Shown here: piece after piece, positions 59,579 through 64,000 of the stretch
How the letters are laid out: every line of letters begins with the position of its first letter
Position numbering within the stretch: position 1 is the first letter of the stretch
Source of the DNA: Candidatus Planktophila limnetica
GTDB taxonomy: Bacteria; Actinomycetota; Actinomycetes; Nanopelagicales; Nanopelagicaceae
Direction: 5' to 3'
Length of the DNA: 64,000 bases
Assembly: GCF_002288365.1 (NCBI RefSeq)
Contig: NZ_CP016782.1
Location: 372,001 to 436,000, forward strand
Notes under the pieces: model-generated
What the model was told of the DNA's origin: nothing
Seen by the model: the letters and a program-made list of their open reading frames with translations, nothing else
Databases searched by the model: none
Translations under genes and position numbers: made by a program

Positions 59579-60684
59579 CCGAAATTAAGCTCGTTTTTGA
59601 TGAGCCAGTGCAAAGAAAGAAAGCACCTAAGCATCTAGCTGATTACTCACCTGAGGATCGCCGCGAGATTGCAACCGGTTTAGGTTTACCTGCATTTAGA
59701 GCAAATCAAGTTGCTAATCATTACTTCACTCATCTATCAAGTGATCCAAGTGATTGGACTGATATTCCGGCAACAATGCATGATCAAATTCGTGAACATT
59801 TCATACCTCAGATGATCACACTTGTTCGCTCTGTTACCTGTGATAACGGTATGACACGCAAAGATCTGTGGAAATTACACGACGGAGTTTTAGTCGAAAG
59901 CGTGTTAATGCGTTATACCGATCGCACAACTGTTTGTATTTCATCTCAAGCCGGGTGCGGAATGAATTGTCCTTTCTGCGCAACTGGGCAGGCAGGACTT
60001 ACTCGAAACTTAAGCGCGGCTGAAATTACAGAACAAATTGTCGCAGCCGCCCGTGCCTGCGCCAATGGCGAATTACCTGGTGGGCCAACTCGTTTATCAA
60101 ACGTTGTCTTTATGGGCATGGGAGAACCCCTTGCCAATTACAACGCTGTAATGCGAACCGTTCGAAACATCACCACTCCAACTCCAGATGGACTTGGAAT
60201 CAGTGCACGCTCAGTAACAGTGTCAACTGTTGGAGTTGTAAACGGAATTGAGAAATTAACTGAAGAGGGCATTTCAGTCACTTTAGCTGTTTCACTTCAT
60301 ACTCCAGATGATGAGTTACGAGATACGTTGGTTCCTATTAATTCGCGCTGGAAAGTCAAAGAAGTTCTTGCCGCAGCCGATGCATATGAGAAGAAAACTG
60401 GGCGCCGGTATTCAATTGAGTACGCAATGATTCGAGATATCAACGATCAATCATGGCGCGCGGATCTCTTAGGCAGACTTCTCAAAAATCGAAATGCACA
60501 TGTTAATTTGATTCCACTTAACCCAACACCAGGTTCGAAATGGACTGCGTCCAGACCTCAGGATGAAAAAGAGTTTGTCAGAATCCTTGAAGGTTATGGC
60601 GTTGCAGTGACAGTTCGAGATACACGCGGACGCGAAATCGATGGTGCGTGCGGTCAATTGGCAGCAGCCGAAAAGCTAAAGTAG
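59575..60684 (+). CDS. rlmN: 23S rRNA/tRNA (adenine-C2)-methyltransferase RlmN
   Basis: Radical-SAM enzyme methylating A2503 of 23S rRNA and A37 of some tRNAs. 369 residues. Iron-sulfur CxxxCxxC at C128, C132, C135 (GCGMNCPFC); the methyl-carrying Cys near the end is C359 in DGACGQL. Its stop overlaps the convergent oxidoreductase by 9 nt. Confidence 0.96.
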   Translation: MTEIKLVFDEPVQRKKAPKHLADYSPEDRREIATGLGLPAFRANQVANHYFTHLSSDPSDWTDIPATMHDQIREHFIPQMITLVRSVTCDNGMTRKDLWKLHDGVLVESVLMRYTDRTTVCISSQAGCGMNCPFCATGQAGLTRNLSAAEITEQIVAAARACANGELPGGPTRLSNVVFMGMGEPLANYNAVMRTVRNITTPTPDGLGISARSVTVSTVGVVNGIEKLTEEGISVTLAVSLHTPDDELRDTLVPINSRWKVKEVLAAADAYEKKTGRRYSIEYAMIRDINDQSWRADLLGRLLKNRNAHVNLIPLNPTPGSKWTASRPQDEKEFVRILEGYGVAVTVRDTRGREIDGACGQLAAAEKLK

Positions 60685-61995
60685 TTTTTCAATAAGTTTG
60701 CCGAGCAAACTTGGACGTCTCGTAATCTTTTCTTCAATGTCTGCAAGTTCTGAAAGTTTGATTCCTAAATTAACACCGAGCCATCGAAATGGTTCTGGTT
60801 CCCAATTCGCACTCTTCCATCCAACGTATGGCAAAGATGCGCGGACGCTATTTTTCCCGAGAATGAGATCGGCCATTGAATGTGCTGCAAGATAGGAAAG
60901 CGTGACGCCATCTCCAACATATCCGCCGAAGGCGCCAAAGCGGCCATCCCATTGCAAATATGGTGCCCAATCTCGCTTAACAGTTACGGCTCCACCCCAT
61001 GCATGAGTGAATGAGTAATTCTTTAATTCAGGAAACCATTGGATCGCAGTTTCTCTGAGTTGCTTATGAATTTTTGCGTGCTGTTCTGACTTGTTACTTC
61101 GCGCAGACCCCCATTTATATGGCGCTCCACGTCCACCCATTGCAATTCGATTATCGGCTGTTCTTTGAGCATATGTAACAAGGTGTCGATTCTCATGAAA
61201 AGTTGGGCGATTATCCAAACCATATTTATTCCAAAACTCATCAGGCAGGGGCTCTGTTGCAATCATCAGGGAATAAATCGGAATTTGTTCTCTGTTTTTC
61301 TCGTGATAGGCCTCAATAGCACGAACTACAAATTTAGATTCGATTCTCTTACCTTTAACCTTAACAACTCCATCTGATGAGAGATCAGCAAAGGTATTTT
61401 CAAAGATATGTACTCCGCGTTGTGCTAAAGATTTTGCAAGTGCAACAACTAATTGAGTGGGATTAATGGTCGCACAATCTGGATTAAAGGATGCACCAAC
61501 AGTGTCTGACATTTTGATTTTCAACAGAGTTTGATCTTTATCCAGGATGCTTTCACGGGGGAGTAAGCCCTTTTTTATGCGTTTGAATTGTGCGTTACTG
61601 CGTGCAACTGTCAGTGAGCCACTTTTTATAAATGCGATGCTCTCTTGGGATTGTGCGGCAAATTGACCGATTTCATCGATAGATTTTTCAAGTTCAGTAT
61701 GTAAGTCCGCAATGCTTTGCGCACTGGCATGTTTTGCTAAAGCGCTGTCCTCAATGGGATACAAAGCAGAAGCCCATCCACCATTTCTACCACTGGCACC
61801 AGAACCAACTTGGTGCGCCTCAAGTATTGCAATTGATAAATCTGGTGAAGAATTAAGTAGGTGATGCGCCGTCCACATTCCGGAATAGCCACCACCAACT
61901 ATTACGACATCCCACTGGCGTTCTAGCTCGCCGGGCGTGAAGGTTGGATGGGCAGCACTGCTCCACCAGAGGCTTGCTTCTGCCTGATTTCCCAC
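60676..61995 (-). CDS. FAD-dependent oxidoreductase (DAO family, PuuB-like)
   Basis: 439 residues. N-terminal FAD loop [18 protein letters not shown] (about 31-48), GRNGGWASA, and C-terminal [15 protein letters not shown] and [12 protein letters not shown], as in gamma-glutamylputrescine oxidase and related amine oxidases. GTG start behind TAAGAT at 6 nt. Divergent from an aminobutyraldehyde dehydrogenase and a polyamine-binding protein, so it probably oxidises putrescine or its derivative; a different amine substrate is possible. Confidence 0.82.
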   Translation of the reverse strand: MGNQAEASLWWSSAAHPTFTPGELERQWDVVIVGGGYSGMWTAHHLLNSSPDLSIAILEAHQVGSGASGRNGGWASALYPIEDSALAKHASAQSIADLHTELEKSIDEIGQFAAQSQESIAFIKSGSLTVARSNAQFKRIKKGLLPRESILDKDQTLLKIKMSDTVGASFNPDCATINPTQLVVALAKSLAQRGVHIFENTFADLSSDGVVKVKGKRIESKFVVRAIEAYHEKNREQIPIYSLMIATEPLPDEFWNKYGLDNRPTFHENRHLVTYAQRTADNRIAMGGRGAPYKWGSARSNKSEQHAKIHKQLRETAIQWFPELKNYSFTHAWGGAVTVKRDWAPYLQWDGRFGAFGGYVGDGVTLSYLAAHSMADLILGKNSVRASLPYVGWKSANWEPEPFRWLGVNLGIKLSELADIEEKITRRPSLLGKLIEKLL

Positions 61996-62001
61996 GGCAA
62001 C

Positions 62002-62007
62002 ATCTTA
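62002..62007 (-). promoter_or_regulatory. Leaderless -10 element of the FAD oxidoreductase gene
   Basis: TAAGAT, 6 nt before GTG 61995 on the minus strand. Confidence 0.45.
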
Positions 62008-62049
62008 GATGTCACAGGAAAATAACTACACTTTTTTGCCCCTAGGGCG

Positions 62050-62055
62050 TAATCT
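62050..62055 (+). promoter_or_regulatory. Leaderless -10 element of the aldehyde dehydrogenase gene
   Basis: TAATCT, 6 nt before ATG 62062. It and the opposite TAAGAT box leave about 40 bp for a shared regulator. Confidence 0.45.
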
Positions 62056-62061
62056 CGCTCC

Positions 62062-63489
62062 ATGGAAAAATTGAATAACTTCATAAACGGCAAGAGCGTT
62101 GAATCAAAATCTGACAAGAGAACAGATTTAGTTAACCCGGCAACAGGACAGGTTTTCGCCACTGCGCCAAATTCAAATGCAGCAGATGTAGATATGGCGA
62201 TGAAAGCCGCAGCCGATGCCTTTCCTATTTGGCGCGAATCCACACCATCAGAGCGTCAACGCGCACTGTTAAAAATTGCCGATGCCATTGAATCTCGTTC
62301 AGAAGAACTCGTAAAAATTGAGAGCCAAAATACTGGTAAGCCCATTGGAATTACTACATCTGAAGAAATGCCTCCGATGTTAGATCAGATTAGATTCTTT
62401 GCAGGTGCAGCGCGTAACCTTGAAGGAAAGTCTGCGGCTGAATATATGCGCGGAATGACTTCATTTATTCGTCGCGAACCAATTGGTGTGTGTGCTCAAG
62501 TAACACCGTGGAATTACCCAATGATGATGGCTGTTTGGAAATGGGCACCAGCAATTGCTGCAGGAAACACAGTTGTACTAAAGCCAAGTGATACAACTCC
62601 TGCATCTACTGTGTGGATGGCTCGATTAATGAGTGAATTCTTACCTGCAGGTGTTATCAATGTTATTTGTGGAGAACGTGAAACAGGAGCAGCCCTTGTT
62701 GATCACCCAACTCCTGCAATGGTTTCAATTACTGGTTCAGTGCGAGCAGGAATGGAAGTTGCTGGCGCTGCAGCAAAACAATTAAAGCGTGTGCACCTTG
62801 AATTAGGTGGAAAAGCACCTGTAGTTGTTTTCAATGATGCAGATTTACCAGCAGCTGCCGAGGCAATTGCATTGGCTGGTTACTTTAACTCTGGTCAAGA
62901 TTGCACAGCTGCCACACGCGTGATTGTGCAAGAGGGCGTCTATGAAGAATTCGTAGCGCTGCTTGCAGATCAAGCAAAGAACAACATTGCAATCGGAATG
63001 CCTGATCAAGACGTTCTAGTTGGTCCTGTAAATAATGTGAATCAACTCAAGCGAGTTGTTGGGTTCTTAGAGCGCACGCCATCTCATGCACGCGTCATGG
63101 CGGGTGGATCTCAACTAGATCAACCTGGATTCTTCTTTGCCCCAACCGTTGTGGCAGATCTCAAGCAAGATGATGAGATGATTCAAAGCGAAATCTTTGG
63201 GCCAGTTATTACGGTTCAGAAGTTCAAAGATGAGGCCCAAGCGATCGCTATGGGAAATGGCGTTGATTACGGTTTGGCATCTAGTGTCTGGACCAAGGAC
63301 CATGGCCGGGCAATGCGCATGTCCAAGGCGCTGGATTTCGGAGTTGTCTGGATCAATACGCACATTCCGATGGTCTCTGAAATGCCGCATGGAGGCTTCA
63401 AACGCTCAGGATATGGAAAAGATCTTTCCCAATATGGCTTCGAGGATTACACCCGAATCAAGCATGTTATGACTAATCTAGGCGCATAA
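62062..63489 (+). CDS. Gamma-aminobutyraldehyde dehydrogenase-like aldehyde dehydrogenase
   Basis: 475 residues, NAD(P)-dependent. Catalytic N151 (TPWNYPMMM), E247 (LELGGKAPVVVF) and C281 (NSGQDCTAATR). The block FINGKSVESKS at the start and the SGQDCTA context match PatD/PuuC-type enzymes that turn 4-aminobutanal into GABA. Next gene binds polyamines, supporting a role in putrescine breakdown; substrate not proven. Confidence 0.85.
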   Translation: MEKLNNFINGKSVESKSDKRTDLVNPATGQVFATAPNSNAADVDMAMKAAADAFPIWRESTPSERQRALLKIADAIESRSEELVKIESQNTGKPIGITTSEEMPPMLDQIRFFAGAARNLEGKSAAEYMRGMTSFIRREPIGVCAQVTPWNYPMMMAVWKWAPAIAAGNTVVLKPSDTTPASTVWMARLMSEFLPAGVINVICGERETGAALVDHPTPAMVSITGSVRAGMEVAGAAAKQLKRVHLELGGKAPVVVFNDADLPAAAEAIALAGYFNSGQDCTAATRVIVQEGVYEEFVALLADQAKNNIAIGMPDQDVLVGPVNNVNQLKRVVGFLERTPSHARVMAGGSQLDQPGFFFAPTVVADLKQDDEMIQSEIFGPVITVQKFKDEAQAIAMGNGVDYGLASSVWTKDHGRAMRMSKALDFGVVWINTHIPMVSEMPHGGFKRSGYGKDLSQYGFEDYTRIKHVMTNLGA

Positions 63490-63527
63490 GCACACACCCG
63501 AACTACTGCACAAAGGAGCACACCCGT

Positions 63528-64000
63528 ATGGAATCAAAGCGTCGACTTTCACCAGAAGCACGTTCAATAATTAATTCACAAATGTCACGTCGTGCACTGA
63601 TTGCAGGTGCTGGTGGATTGAGTGCTGCTGGGTTACTTACAGCATGTGGTGGGTCATCATCAGGTGGCAGCACAGAAGGTGCTGTGCGTTGGGCAAACTG
63701 GACACTGTATTTAGATTACGACTCAGAGGCACAGTCATATCCAACACTTGAGAAATTTATTGCCGAATCTGGAATTAGCGTTGATTACAAAGAAGATTAC
63801 AACGATAACGATGAATTCTGGGGCAAAGTACAAGGCCAGCTAAAACTCGGTGAAGATATTGGGTATGACATCGTTGCACCAACTGACTGGATGGCTGGTC
63901 GTTGGATTCGCATGGGATACGCACAAGAATTAGATGCAGCAAATATTCCTAATAAGGTAAACATTCTAGATGCGCTCGCGAACGTTAACTTTGATCCAGG
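63528..64000 (+). CDS. Polyamine ABC transporter substrate-binding lipoprotein (runs off the right edge)
   Basis: Open frame of 157 codons from ATG 63528 (AAGGAG 9-10 nt upstream) to the window end. N-terminus holds a twin-arginine signal (SRRALIAGAGG, R21-R22) and a lipobox LTAC with C40, so it is a Tat-exported lipoprotein. The mature part, with RWANWTLYLDYD and DIVAPTDWMAGRW, matches PotD/PotF-like spermidine/putrescine binding proteins. The rest of the transporter presumably follows. Confidence 0.85.
   Translation, partial: MESKRRLSPEARSIINSQMSRRALIAGAGGLSAAGLLTACGGSSSGGSTEGAVRWANWTLYLDYDSEAQSYPTLEKFIAESGISVDYKEDYNDNDEFWGKVQGQLKLGEDIGYDIVAPTDWMAGRWIRMGYAQELDAANIPNKVNILDALANVNFDP

Overview
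This window looks like a chromosomal segment of a streamlined free-living actinobacterium. The gene order is classically actinobacterial: tig–clpP1–clpP2–clpX–valS–folC–DUF4233–ndk–mreBCD–PBP2–rodA–rne–rplU–rpmA–obgE–proB, then gatCAB, and xerC/rpsB–tsf–pyrH–frr–cdsA–rlmN. Base composition is AT-richer than in soil actinobacteria, genes are packed end to end, and many start codons lie 6-7 nt behind a TAnnnT -10 box (leaderless). These traits fit freshwater acI Actinobacteria (Ca. Nanopelagicales, Planktophila-like). That assignment is inference from gene order and style, not from a marker comparison.

Layout. 1-340 holds the N-terminal part of a tyrosine integrase that runs off the left edge and points away from the 3' end of tRNA-Lys(CTT); an integrated element probably continues to the left. 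593-1815: ppa, tRNA-His and orn. 1927-6156: phosphate uptake, in the order pstC-pstA-pstB-pstS, closed by a strong terminator and tRNA-Arg. 6345-10592: ettA, a hotdog thioesterase, an MFS carrier, truncated haemoglobin glbO and a short MscS channel. 10711-15169: an HNH nuclease, a small membrane protein, pepN, trmB and rpiB. 15268-17107: two divergent secreted proteins, one collagen-like. 17115-17391: tRNA-Gly and tRNA-Pro. 17430-31996: protein folding and turnover (tig, clpP1P2X), valS, folC, ndk and the elongasome operon mreBCD-PBP2-rodA. 32210-43446: rne, rplU-rpmA, obgE, proB and proA (separated by an antisense serine hydrolase) and gatCAB. 43450-54595: a DHA2-type exporter divergent from ilvD, then a branched-chain amino acid operon ilvB-ilvN-ilvC-serA-leuB-ilvE-cimA preceded by a leader peptide MSTKPSRLVVVI and an intrinsic terminator (attenuation). 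54605-60684: xerC, a highly structured rpsB leader, rpsB-tsf-pyrH-frr-cdsA-rlmN. 60676-64000: a putrescine/polyamine cluster with an FAD oxidase, an aldehyde dehydrogenase and a Tat/lipoprotein polyamine-binding protein cut by the right edge.

How the genes work together. The ilv operon and ilvD supply valine and isoleucine. CimA with LeuB gives a threonine-independent route into 2-oxobutyrate, needing LeuCD from elsewhere. Both IlvN and SerA are short forms without the usual C-terminal regulatory domains. Convergent gene pairs overlap or abut at their 3' ends with no terminator between them.

No CRISPR array, insertion sequence or defence island was found. The most interesting non-coding items are the rpsB leader with two mutually exclusive hairpins, the ilvB attenuator with an apparently leaderless leader peptide, the series of leaderless promoters, a ClgR-like operator before clpP1, and the integrase/tRNA-Lys junction.
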